A stretch of DNA of 21,977 nucleotides, taken from assembly GCA_964612455.1 (NCBI GenBank), contig CAZTCB010000022.1, forward strand, positions 1-21,977, in the 5' to 3' direction. This document shows, in pieces, positions 1-7,799 of the stretch. Within the stretch, counting starts at the first letter, position 1, and every line of letters begins with the position of its first letter. The stretch comes from SFEB01 sp964612455. Lineage in GTDB: Bacteria; Bacillota; Clostridia; Christensenellales; CAG-314. The notes beneath the pieces are model-generated. The model had not been told where the DNA came from, ran no database searches, and saw nothing but the letters and a program-made list of their open reading frames with translations. A program made the translations under genes and the position numbers.

Positions 1-1
1 C

Positions 2-2995
2 GACGCCGCCACCGGCACGCTGACGATCAGCGGCAGCGGCAAAATGGCGGATTATGACTATAAGGACTACCAGCCATGGAAAGATTTCCGCAACGAAATC
101 AAAAAGGTGGTCATTGAGGGCGGTGTGACAACCGTCGGCAAATATGCTTTCTGCGAATGCACAAATCTGACGAGCGTTGAAATATCCGACGGCGTAACGA
201 GCATCGGCAACGTAGCTTTCTGGGGTTGTGAAAAGCTGACGGATGTGACCTTCCCCGAAAGCATCCAAGAGATCGGTACAAGTGCGTGTCAGGAGTGCTA
301 TGAGTTGACGAGCGTGACATTCCCGGGCTATGTTACAAGTATCGGAGATTATGCGTTCGGCTGCGTTTTCGGCGACGGCAAGCTGGCGAGCGTGACCTTT
401 GCCGCCGGTGTGGGGAGCATTGGAGAAAATGCGTTTAGGGGCAACGCATTTACGAGCATTACCTTCACCACCGATGTGGGTAGCATCGGACAACGAGCGT
501 TCGGCAACTGTAACGAGTTGACGAGCGTGACTTTCTTAGGAAAAGTCGGAACGATTGTGTCACAGGTGTTCCAAGGCTGCAACAATCTGCAAACTGTGAT
601 CTTCTCCGATAATGTCGGATGCATTGATTCAAGCATATTCAAGGACTGTGCAAATCTGGAGAACATCACTTTTATCGGAGAAGTGGAGAGTATTAAGACA
701 TGGGCATTTAGACGCGCAGACAAGTTGAAGTACATATGTTTCTTCGAAAATGTGAATGCCATTGACGACGACGCTTTCTACGATATTAATGACACCTGCG
801 TTATCTACTGCTACACCGACAATTCGGTCTTGCTAAACGCGAAACGGTCGGACAGCGAGAATATCACCGTCAAACCCTTGAACGGCAAGCTGGGTAACAT
901 GACATGGAAGCTCACGCCCGACGGTACGCTGACCGTCAGCGGCAGCGGCGATTTGAGTAGCTACACCGCCGATACCGCACCGTGGAAGAGCTTGATCGAT
1001 AACGGCTTGGCCAAGAATGTCATCATCGACAGCAATGTGACGTACCCTGCAGCGCTGTTCAGCGGTTATCACACCGTCACCTTTAAGACGGACGACACGA
1101 CCACTTACGCCACCGTGCTGGTAGCCGACGGCGAGACCGTTCCCGAGCCTGCCGATCCCACCAAGGGGGGATATATATTCGCGGGCTGGTACAACGGCGA
1201 TGCGAAGTATGACTTTACCGCCGCCGTCAACTCCGCCCTCGAACTGACAGCAAAATGGGAAAAGCCCGACTATGCGAACGATTTGGAGAAGGCGCAGAAA
1301 GACCTTGAAGACGCGGTACAGAAGTTGGAAGACGCCGTTGCAAAAAACAAAACAGATATTGATGCGGAGATCAAAAAGGTAAACGATGCAATCACCGATT
1401 TGCAGACCGCTCTGGGCGGCAAGGCGAACACGGCTGACCTCAACTCGCTGAGCGCGACGGTTGACGCACTGAATACGGCTATTCAAGCATTGCAGGACGC
1501 GCAGAGCAACTATTCAACGACCGCCGAGATGAACACGGCGATAGCGAACGCGGTCAACGCGGCAAAATCCACGCAGGATACCGCCATCGACGAGCTGAAA
1601 ACGCGCTTGAGCACCGCAGAGGCAAATATCACGAGTTTGACCGCCAACAAGGCAAGCAAAAACGAGCTCGAAACCGCAGTAAACGAGTTAAAGGCACTTA
1701 TAAACGCACTCGATGCCGTCAAGGACAACTACGTCACGGCAGACACCGCGCTTAAAACCGAGCTTCAAGCGCAAATCAACAGCGCAAATACCGCGCTTAG
1801 CGCCGCGGAGGCAAAAATCGCCGCGTTGGAGTCAGACGTTGCCGATATCAAACGGCAAATCAACGCGTTGGAAACGGCAAAGACAAAGCTGGAGCAGGAT
1901 ATTGCAAACAAGGCTAATACGGCAGACGTCAACAAGAGCATTGACGCACTGAATACCGAGATAACCAAACTTAATACCGCGCTGAGCGGCAAAGTATCTC
2001 AAACCGATTACGACACGCTGAAAGCGGCAGTCACGGCACTGCAAAGCGCAGTCGACGCGCTTAACGCCGCCAAAAACGACTACGCGACCGCCGACGAGGC
2101 ACTCGAAACCAAGTTGAACCAAGCCATCAAGGACGCCAACGACGCGCAGGACACCGTCATCAAGGCACTAACCGACCGCGTGACCGCCGCCGAAGAAGCA
2201 GTTAAAAAACTGCAGACCGACAAGGCTGACGCGGCGACGATGAACGAGGCAGTCGAAAAATTGCAAAAAGCAATCGACGCGCTGGAAGCGGTCAAGGACG
2301 ACTACAAGGGTGCCGATGAAGAGCTTGAAAAACGGCTGACCGCAGCCATCGAAAGCGCAAAGGACGCGGCGATTTCCGCAGCGAATGACGCGCTTGAAAA
2401 AGCCAAAAACGAGCTTAACGAAGCAATCGACAAGAAAGCCGACGCTACCGCGCTCGCCGAGGCGATTGAAACTCTAAACAATGCCATTGCCACCGCGCAA
2501 AAAGCGGCGCAGGATTACGCCGACGCGCAGGACGCAGCGCAAAAAGCGACGTTGGAGAAGACACTTTCCGACGCCGAGTCCACGCTCAAAGGCTTGATTA
2601 ACGACGTACAGATTAATCTCGACAAAGCGGTCAGCGACCTGAACACAGCCATCGACGACGGCGACAAAGACCTTGCAGACAAAATCACCGCGCTGAATAC
2701 GGCACTCGAAACCGCACAAAAGACGCTCGAAGCCGCCGACAAGGCAAACGTTGACCAACTTAACAAGGCAATCGCCGACGCGCAGACCGCATTGCAAGCA
2801 GCCGTCGACAAGGTTGCAAGCGACCTCGCGGACGCAACGACGGAATTGAAAGCGAAAAACGCAGAATTGGAGGCGAAGGACGCCGCGCAACAGACCTTTA
2901 TCGTGGTCGTGTGCGTCATCGCGTGCGTCTCCCTTGCGGGCAATATAGCAATTTTCACGGTGACGTTCATATTAAAGCGTAAACGTATACACTAA
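2..2995 (+). CDS. BspA-like leucine-rich-repeat surface protein with long coiled coil and C-terminal membrane anchor (5' end outside window)
   Basis: The frame is open to the left edge, and the residues before the first in-window ATG (position 44) read DAATGTLTISGSGK. This matches the internal TPDGTLTVSGSG at residues 291-302, so the gene starts upstream. Numbering from that ATG: residues about 20-265 are roughly eight LRR_5/BspA-type repeats (pattern VTSIGxxAFxGCxxLTSVTF); about 341-405 is an InlB/Listeria-Bacteroides-type repeat (TVTF, GYIFAGWY, LTAKW); about 408-950 is a continuous Ala/Lys/Asp/Glu-rich coiled coil; 952-977 is a hydrophobic helix followed by KRKRIH. The likely role is a surface adhesin or stalk protein held in the membrane, with the N-terminal repeats displayed outward. 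No LPXTG sorting signal is present. The coiled coil carries quasi-repeats of about 74 residues. Ligand and function are unknown. The domain calls are by eye but the patterns are clear. Confidence 0.85.
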   Translation, partial: DAATGTLTISGSGKMADYDYKDYQPWKDFRNEIKKVVIEGGVTTVGKYAFCECTNLTSVEISDGVTSIGNVAFWGCEKLTDVTFPESIQEIGTSACQECYELTSVTFPGYVTSIGDYAFGCVFGDGKLASVTFAAGVGSIGENAFRGNAFTSITFTTDVGSIGQRAFGNCNELTSVTFLGKVGTIVSQVFQGCNNLQTVIFSDNVGCIDSSIFKDCANLENITFIGEVESIKTWAFRRADKLKYICFFENVNAIDDDAFYDINDTCVIYCYTDNSVLLNAKRSDSENITVKPLNGKLGNMTWKLTPDGTLTVSGSGDLSSYTADTAPWKSLIDNGLAKNVIIDSNVTYPAALFSGYHTVTFKTDDTTTYATVLVADGETVPEPADPTKGGYIFAGWYNGDAKYDFTAAVNSALELTAKWEKPDYANDLEKAQKDLEDAVQKLEDAVAKNKTDIDAEIKKVNDAITDLQTALGGKANTADLNSLSATVDALNTAIQALQDAQSNYSTTAEMNTAIANAVNAAKSTQDTAIDELKTRLSTAEANITSLTANKASKNELETAVNELKALINALDAVKDNYVTADTALKTELQAQINSANTALSAAEAKIAALESDVADIKRQINALETAKTKLEQDIANKANTADVNKSIDALNTEITKLNTALSGKVSQTDYDTLKAAVTALQSAVDALNAAKNDYATADEALETKLNQAIKDANDAQDTVIKALTDRVTAAEEAVKKLQTDKADAATMNEAVEKLQKAIDALEAVKDDYKGADEELEKRLTAAIESAKDAAISAANDALEKAKNELNEAIDKKADATALAEAIETLNNAIATAQKAAQDYADAQDAAQKATLEKTLSDAESTLKGLINDVQINLDKAVSDLNTAIDDGDKDLADKITALNTALETAQKTLEAADKANVDQLNKAIADAQTALQAAVDKVASDLADATTELKAKNAELEAKDAAQQTFIVVVCVIACVSLAGNIAIFTVTFILKRKRIH

Positions 2996-2996
2996 C

Positions 2997-3034
2997 AAAA
3001 AAATATCCATCGGCTATGCCGATGGATATTTTTT
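2997..3034 (+). terminator. Intrinsic terminator after the surface-protein gene
   Basis: A 14-bp perfect stem AAATATCCATCGGC / GCCGATGGATATTT encloses a TAT loop and is followed by further T residues. It starts a few bases after the stop codon at 2993-2995. A-runs on the 5' side make it potentially bidirectional, but the only gene reading into it is on the plus strand. Confidence 0.9.
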
Positions 3035-3086
3035 GCTACTACGTAGCGTGTTTTTAAGACTTTTTAAGCCAAATCAAACGATAAAA

Positions 3087-3710
3087 ATGAAAAATCCCAC
3101 AAAAAAAGAAATACAAGACAAACTTCTCTCGGAACAACTTCGCTTTAAAGAGCTGTTTGAAACAATCCTCGACGAATGTGAGTTTTTTAATTTTCACGAC
3201 AATTTATTGTTGGCGGTTTTAAAAAGAGCAATCGACGTCGTGGATACCGTCGGCTACGCACTGCGAAAATACAACCTTAATACGCTTTATCCACTGCTCA
3301 GACTGCAAATCGATAATTGTTTGATATTGCAAGCCGCACTACTGCACAAAGACAACTCAAAATTTTTCGATAAGCTGCTCGATAAAGATTTTCAACCGAA
3401 AAACTTTAAAATACCTCTCACCGACCAACCGATGACGGAAAGAAAATTGGCAAAGATTTTAACCGACGATTTCCCCGATTTTTTAAGTAACTACGAGTAT
3501 TGTTGCGATTTCGTGCACTTTACGAGCCTATCCCTCGCACTCCCCGTAAGGAAAACGGAAAAATTGACGTTTAAGATGAGTGCCGAAACAGGAAACAAAG
3601 AGGACAAATACCGCATATTCTACTTTGCTCCTAAACTATTCGATACAGACGACGTATTGATAACTCTCGTCAACAAATGTCGCAAAGAATTCGCACCCTT
3701 TAAGGGGTAG
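3087..3710 (+). CDS. Uncharacterised helical protein, 207 aa
   Basis: I do not recognise a named family. An upstream TTG at 3033 lies inside the preceding terminator, so the ATG at 3087 (MKNPTKKEIQ) is preferred; no good Shine-Dalgarno precedes either. The protein is soluble, without signal peptide or membrane segment, and mostly helical by composition. Two conserved-looking stretches stand out: LLRLQIDNCLIL (about residues 70-81) and YCCDFVHFTSLSL (about 139-151). This R-x-Q-x-D-N plus later Y-x-x-x-x-x-x-V-H arrangement recalls a group of uncharacterised bacterial helical proteins, but I cannot assign it. It stands alone between two terminators with no clear promoter, and has a higher A+T bias than the gene before it. 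Codon-level sense and the clean stop support a real gene. Confidence 0.65.
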   Translation: MKNPTKKEIQDKLLSEQLRFKELFETILDECEFFNFHDNLLLAVLKRAIDVVDTVGYALRKYNLNTLYPLLRLQIDNCLILQAALLHKDNSKFFDKLLDKDFQPKNFKIPLTDQPMTERKLAKILTDDFPDFLSNYEYCCDFVHFTSLSLALPVRKTEKLTFKMSAETGNKEDKYRIFYFAPKLFDTDDVLITLVNKCRKEFAPFKG

Positions 3711-3748
3711 CGCAGACGCCAAAAGTCAATTTCACGCCGTAAAAGCAC

Positions 3749-3785
3749 AAAATCACGAGTGACCGATACTGTCACTCGTGATTTT
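3749..3785. terminator. Bidirectional terminator hairpin between convergent genes
   Basis: The inverted repeat AAAATCACGAGTGAC / GTCACTCGTGATTTT (15-bp arms, 7-nt loop) lies between the plus-strand gene ending at 3710 and the minus-strand DUF1292 gene ending at 3822. Each side ends in a short run of four A or T, so it can terminate both transcripts. Confidence 0.8.
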
Positions 3786-3821
3786 CTTTCGTTTAATCGC
3801 GATTTGAAAAAAATCGTTTTT

Positions 3822-4142
3822 CTATTTACTTTCCGCCTCGTCGAGGAGTTTGTTGTATTCTTCAAACACCACGTCTATGATTTCGTCGTCAAGTTCTATT
3901 TCAAATTTATCGGCGCCGTCTTTGTTTCTCGAGACTCTGAACACAAGCGCCTCGTCATCGCTCATTCCTTCAAGCAACTCTACCGGTTGCAGAATAACGT
4001 AATAGTTTCCTTTATACGCTATACCCGCTATCTCGATAAAATCGACTTCCTGACCGTCTGCGGTGAGCAAAGTAACAACGTCGTCGTCGACCGAGTCCTT
4101 GCCGTTAACCAAAGAATCGTTGACCGTTTTTTCGTCTGCCAT
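3822..4142 (-). CDS. DUF1292 family protein (YrzB-like), 106 aa
   Basis: The protein is small and acidic, with the DUF1292 layout: VVTLLTADGQEVDFIEIAGI (about residues 22-41), then YKGNYYVILQPVE, then an acidic strand and a C-terminal helix ending EEYNKLLDEAE. In Bacillota, DUF1292 proteins of about 90-110 residues are common and their biochemical role is not established. The start is well supported: AAGGAGGAG lies about 6 bases upstream of the ATG at 4142. A consensus promoter lies about 50 bases upstream and a hairpin lies downstream, so this looks like a monocistronic, well-expressed gene. It is read in the same direction as the cobalamin operon upstream but has its own promoter. Confidence 0.85.
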   Translation of the reverse strand: MADEKTVNDSLVNGKDSVDDDVVTLLTADGQEVDFIEIAGIAYKGNYYVILQPVELLEGMSDDEALVFRVSRNKDGADKFEIELDDEIIDVVFEEYNKLLDEAESK

Positions 4143-4193
4143 AAAAATCTCCTCCTTATCGTTTGACTTTCAGAGCCGTCGACTCTTATTTTA

Positions 4194-4222
4194 ATTATAT
4201 ACGACGATAGGGCTATTGTCAA
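4194..4222 (-). promoter_or_regulatory. Perfect-consensus sigma-70/SigA promoter for the DUF1292 gene
   Basis: On the minus strand, TTGACA (4217-4222) and TATAAT (4194-4199) are separated by exactly 17 bp. Both hexamers match the vegetative consensus at 6/6. The start codon is about 50 bases downstream. Confidence 0.88.
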
Positions 4223-4256
4223 TACCTTTAAAAAAATCCGATAAAAAAAATCCGAT

Positions 4257-6929
4257 TCACTCGACCAAGCCGTATTTTGTTTTTACTCGGTCGAGTTTTT
4301 CAAGCATCGGCTCGGCAATCACAACAAGGAAAAACGCGGTAGCGAAAGCGTGCACCAAATCCATGGGAAAACCGGTTACGTAATAAGCAAAAATAATTTC
4401 CCAACTGAGGTTTTGACTGCTCCACAACAGCGCCGACGCAGGGTTCATTATCCCGCCGTACACTACGACCGCGCATATCGCCCCAAACACCGCGAGAGAA
4501 ATTTTGTCGCGTCTGAGCAAACCTTTTTTAAACAGCACCCCCGCCAAAAAACCTATCAATCCCATTGCAAACATTTGCCACGGCGTCCACGGTCCCTGAC
4601 CGAAAATCATATTTGACGTAAGCATCGTCAACGAACCGACCAAAAACCCCGTCTCTCCGCCGAAAGCGACGCCCGCAATAATAGTTAGCGCCAAAACGGG
4701 TTTAAACTGCGGTAACATAAAAAACACCGACCGCCCCGCAACTGCTATCGCGACGAGCACGGCAATAATGACGAGCTCGCGCGCTTTGGGTTTTCGCCCT
4801 TCAAAAACGAGGAAAAACGGCAACATACACTCTATCAATATGGCAACCGAAACGACGTTGTAGCTACCGTCGCCCAGATAATATACTCCGACAAATAAAG
4901 TCAGCGGTACCAGCAATAACACGAGCAACGCCGAGATAACCGTCCGTTTTGCAAGTTTTCGCTTTTCGCGAGGCATTTGGACGCCGACGGGTGGCGACGA
5001 ACGCCGCGTCACCGCCAATACGACGACAAACAAAAGCAGGATAAACACCGCGTCGACAACAAGCTGCTTGGTACTCTCGGCGGTCAATCCGCCTTTCGTA
5101 ATCAATTGCGACAAATCGGTAATGCTCGTGGCGTACACAAATACCGCCACGGCAAGCGTCCCGCAAACGGCAGCAACGATTTTTCGCCACAACGGCAGTT
5201 TTTTATTTGCCTCCCCCTTTGCCTCCGTTTCTTTGGTCGTTGTCGGTTGTATTTCCGCCATCGACGGGGACGGGTGCGGTTTAGACGTATCGCAAACAAG
5301 GTTTTTTGGCGTTTTTAAGACACCTAGCCGATATAATACGTCCTCTGCGGTAATCGCCTCGCCAAACAAATGCCTCGACATTCGATTTGCCGAAGTGGTG
5401 TAAAACTGATTGCCCGTAAAAAACCGTCGCGGAGTGCCCTCGGAGACTATGCCGCCGTCAAAAAACAACGCGCACCTGTCCGCGTATTCCGCACAAAACT
5501 CCACATCGTGACTAATCATAAAAACGCTTTTCCCCGACGCAGTGAGTTGTTTTAAAACGCAGGCGAATTCTTCTTTAAACTCGGCGTCAAACCCCTTGGT
5601 CGGCTCGTCCATAAATAACACGTCTGCATCGGTCAACAACACTTTCGCCAACGCAAGCCGCTGCTGCTCCCCTCCGGACAAGTCATACGGGTGACGATTT
5701 AACAGATTTTCGAGTCGGCATTGTCGTATTACCTCAGTCGTCCTGACATCTCTCTCGTCTTTGTCGGCGATATCCTTTGACATGTCGTACAAATCCTCGC
5801 GGACGGTCTTTTTTAAAAACAAAGTCTGAGGATTTTGCGGCAACACGCCAATCCTCGCATCGCACTTTATTTCTCCGCGATAGGGTTTTTCAAGACCGGA
5901 TAAAAGTTTTAAGGTAGTGGTTTTTCCCGTGCCGTTTCCGCCGAGCAAACAAAACATTTCACCAGCATACAATTTAAAATCGAGTCCTTTTACGACGTCG
6001 GGAAGGTTTTTTTCATACTTAAAAAACACGTTATCGGCAGTCAAAACTTCTTTTTGCCCGACGAAACGATTTTCCTTTGCGGGCGGAACAAACGAGCGGG
6101 TTTTTGCATACTCGGTCAAAAAAACACTACCCTCGCCTATGGTCAGGGGGCAAGGCAAATCGGTGTCGCACTCTGCCCATACGCGCATTGCCACGGGCAT
6201 TGACCCAAACACTCCGCTACCCGACTTTTTCAGGCTCTCGCCCACCTCTTTTACGCTACCCGTGTGCGTTATCGTGCCTTTTTCCATAACGGCGACTTTG
6301 GTCGCGACAGGCAATACTTCCTCGAGCCGATGCTCGGTAAGAAGCATAGTAACCCCGAGTTCTCTGTTGATTTTGGTCAGCATTGACAAAAAATCCGACG
6401 CAGAGACTGGATCGAGTTGCCCCGTAGGTTCGTCAAGAACGAGGACGTGGGGATTGAGCGTCATAACAGCCGCAAGATTAAGTATTTGTTTCTGTCCGCC
6501 GGACAACTCCGACGTGTTTTTATAAAACCAATTTTGAATTCCGAAAAAAGACGCCATTTCCGCCACTTTTTTTCGTATGGTCGGAGTGTCCGTTCCGAGG
6601 CTTTCGAGCCCGAAAGCAAGTTCATGCCACACTTTGTCGGTGACTATCTGGTTTTCGGGAGATTGAAGTATAAAACCTATTTCGCTCGCCTGTCGACGAG
6701 TATCGACGTCGTCGAGTTTTTGTCCCTCGAAACGCACTTCCCCCGTCCTGACCCCGTGCGGGGCAAGGCAACTTTTTAACGAACGCAACAAAGTGGTTTT
6801 TCCGCAACCAGACCGCCCGATAAGCACGAAAAAATCGCCCTTGTTTACCGTCAGATTGACGCTGTCGAGGGCTTTTTCTTCCTGCTCGGGATAATAAAAA
6901 TCTAAATTTTCTATTGCAAAAGTTTCCAC
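4257..6929 (-). CDS. ECF transporter fusion protein: ATPase-ATPase-S component, probable corrinoid importer
   Basis: One 890-residue polypeptide joins three normally separate subunits. ATPase 1 has Walker A GRSGCGKTT (38-46), Q89, signature LSGGQ (142-146), Walker B VLVLDEPT (162-169) and H200. ATPase 2 has Walker A GGNGTGKTT (330-338), signature LSGGE (417-421), Walker B VLFMDEPT (437-444) and H474. Residues about 545-580 are a Pro/Thr/Lys/Glu-rich linker, and about 580-890 are some eight hydrophobic helices typical of an ECF S component. All ATPase motifs are intact. The start is GTG at 6929 with GAGGAG upstream, overlapping the end of ecfT by 19 bp. ECF S components determine substrate; the riboswitch at the head of the operon and the DUF4430 neighbour point to cobalamin or another corrinoid, as for CbrT-type S components. 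That specificity is inference. Confidence 0.88.
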   Translation of the reverse strand: METFAIENLDFYYPEQEEKALDSVNLTVNKGDFFVLIGRSGCGKTTLLRSLKSCLAPHGVRTGEVRFEGQKLDDVDTRRQASEIGFILQSPENQIVTDKVWHELAFGLESLGTDTPTIRKKVAEMASFFGIQNWFYKNTSELSGGQKQILNLAAVMTLNPHVLVLDEPTGQLDPVSASDFLSMLTKINRELGVTMLLTEHRLEEVLPVATKVAVMEKGTITHTGSVKEVGESLKKSGSGVFGSMPVAMRVWAECDTDLPCPLTIGEGSVFLTEYAKTRSFVPPAKENRFVGQKEVLTADNVFFKYEKNLPDVVKGLDFKLYAGEMFCLLGGNGTGKTTTLKLLSGLEKPYRGEIKCDARIGVLPQNPQTLFLKKTVREDLYDMSKDIADKDERDVRTTEVIRQCRLENLLNRHPYDLSGGEQQRLALAKVLLTDADVLFMDEPTKGFDAEFKEEFACVLKQLTASGKSVFMISHDVEFCAEYADRCALFFDGGIVSEGTPRRFFTGNQFYTTSANRMSRHLFGEAITAEDVLYRLGVLKTPKNLVCDTSKPHPSPSMAEIQPTTTKETEAKGEANKKLPLWRKIVAAVCGTLAVAVFVYATSITDLSQLITKGGLTAESTKQLVVDAVFILLLFVVVLAVTRRSSPPVGVQMPREKRKLAKRTVISALLVLLLVPLTLFVGVYYLGDGSYNVVSVAILIECMLPFFLVFEGRKPKARELVIIAVLVAIAVAGRSVFFMLPQFKPVLALTIIAGVAFGGETGFLVGSLTMLTSNMIFGQGPWTPWQMFAMGLIGFLAGVLFKKGLLRRDKISLAVFGAICAVVVYGGIMNPASALLWSSQNLSWEIIFAYYVTGFPMDLVHAFATAFFLVVIAEPMLEKLDRVKTKYGLVE

Positions 6930-7798
6930 CTTTTCTCCTCGTAGGCGTTGGTCAAAAAAGGCGTGACCAATACCGCCGCGTACACCACGAAAAACGCAAT
7001 ACTCAGCGCGTCCGTCGGCAAAGCAAAATAAATATCGGGAAAATACGAAGTCTTAAACGCGCCGCAAATTGCGCCGCCCGCGACGAAAATCCCCGCAAAA
7101 AGTATCCAGACGAGCATGCTTTTGTCTCTGTCGTATAGACGATAGTTTGAAAAAGCCGTTCTCCCTTTTAGTCCGTACCCGCGGCTTTTCATGCTGTCTG
7201 CGGTTTCTATCGAGTTTTGCATCGCCCATGTAACCATCACGGACAGTATAGACGCGGCGATTTTTAAACGCCTGAACAAACTGCCGCTCGACACGTCTCT
7301 GCCGACGCAACGTTGAGCGACCGTTATCTCCTTTATCTGCCTCTTAAACCTCGGCACAAACCTCAGCGCCATACTGATGACGAGCGACAGCGACGGAATA
7401 ACCCTGCCGAAAATATAAATAAATTTGTCCGATGTAAATTCTTCGTTGAAAGCACAAAACCACATGATGACGGTAACAAACATCGTCCCCGCCGAAAAAC
7501 CGTACATTACGCTCTCCAGCGTCAACGGGTTTCCGCTCGGCAAATAACACAGGCGCGTTACCCCGCCATGGCTAAAAGCGGGGTTTATTATCGCAGTGAG
7601 CAAAAAAATCGGCAGTGCAAACTTAAACAACGTAGAAACCGCCTTTTTGCCGCAAACCTGCACGGCGTAAAGCAAAGAAACCACGAGTGCCGCCATCTGA
7701 CAAAACGGATGACTGAAAATCATGCCGTAAAGCAAGGCGACGATATAAAAACAAAAGCCGACTATGGGATGAAAGTCACCGAAAGAGTCATGTCTCAT
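6911..7798 (-). CDS. ecfT: ECF transporter transmembrane subunit T (EcfT)
   Basis: The protein has 295 residues with about six to seven hydrophobic segments and the two Arg-containing cytoplasmic signatures of EcfT: MALRFVPRF (143-151) and ADSMKSRGYG (200-209), which match the coupling-helix motif that contacts the ATPases. The reading frame extends upstream to 7954, but that extension lies inside the DUF4430 gene and encodes an implausible Ser/Thr/Arg-rich stretch. The ATG at 7798 (MRHDSFGDFH) sits 1 base after the DUF4430 stop codon and is taken as the start, translationally coupled. The 3' end overlaps the ATPase-S fusion by 19 bp. EcfT links ATP hydrolysis to toppling of the S component, so with the fused A-A-S protein it completes a dedicated (group I-like) ECF importer. 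Confidence 0.9.
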   Translation of the reverse strand: MRHDSFGDFHPIVGFCFYIVALLYGMIFSHPFCQMAALVVSLLYAVQVCGKKAVSTLFKFALPIFLLTAIINPAFSHGGVTRLCYLPSGNPLTLESVMYGFSAGTMFVTVIMWFCAFNEEFTSDKFIYIFGRVIPSLSLVISMALRFVPRFKRQIKEITVAQRCVGRDVSSGSLFRRLKIAASILSVMVTWAMQNSIETADSMKSRGYGLKGRTAFSNYRLYDRDKSMLVWILFAGIFVAGGAICGAFKTSYFPDIYFALPTDALSIAFFVVYAAVLVTPFLTNAYEEKRWKLLQ

Positions 7799-7799
7799 A

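Noticed and set aside
833..1486. Minus-strand open frame of 217 codons inside the surface-protein gene
   Set aside because: It is antisense to strongly patterned LRR and coiled-coil coding sequence, and the product (Cys/Arg/Val-rich) shows no domain.
3035..3047. Small palindrome GCTAC-TAC-GTAGC followed by GTGTTTTT as a second terminator
   Set aside because: The 5-bp stem with a 3-nt loop is too weak to call next to the strong terminator just before it.
3033..3086. TTG start at 3033 for the unknown helical protein
   Set aside because: It lies within the T-run of the preceding terminator, and the encoded residues are not convincing. The ATG at 3087 is preferred.
4228..4256. Tandem ATCGGATTTTTTT sequences (minus strand) as terminator of the cobalamin operon
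   Set aside because: Two T-runs are present but I see no stem in front of either. Termination here is possible but not supported as an intrinsic terminator.
5917..6525. Plus-strand open frame of 202 codons inside the ECF fusion gene
   Set aside because: It is antisense to intact ATPase motifs; the product is Ser/Thr/Pro-rich with no recognisable domain or ribosome binding site.
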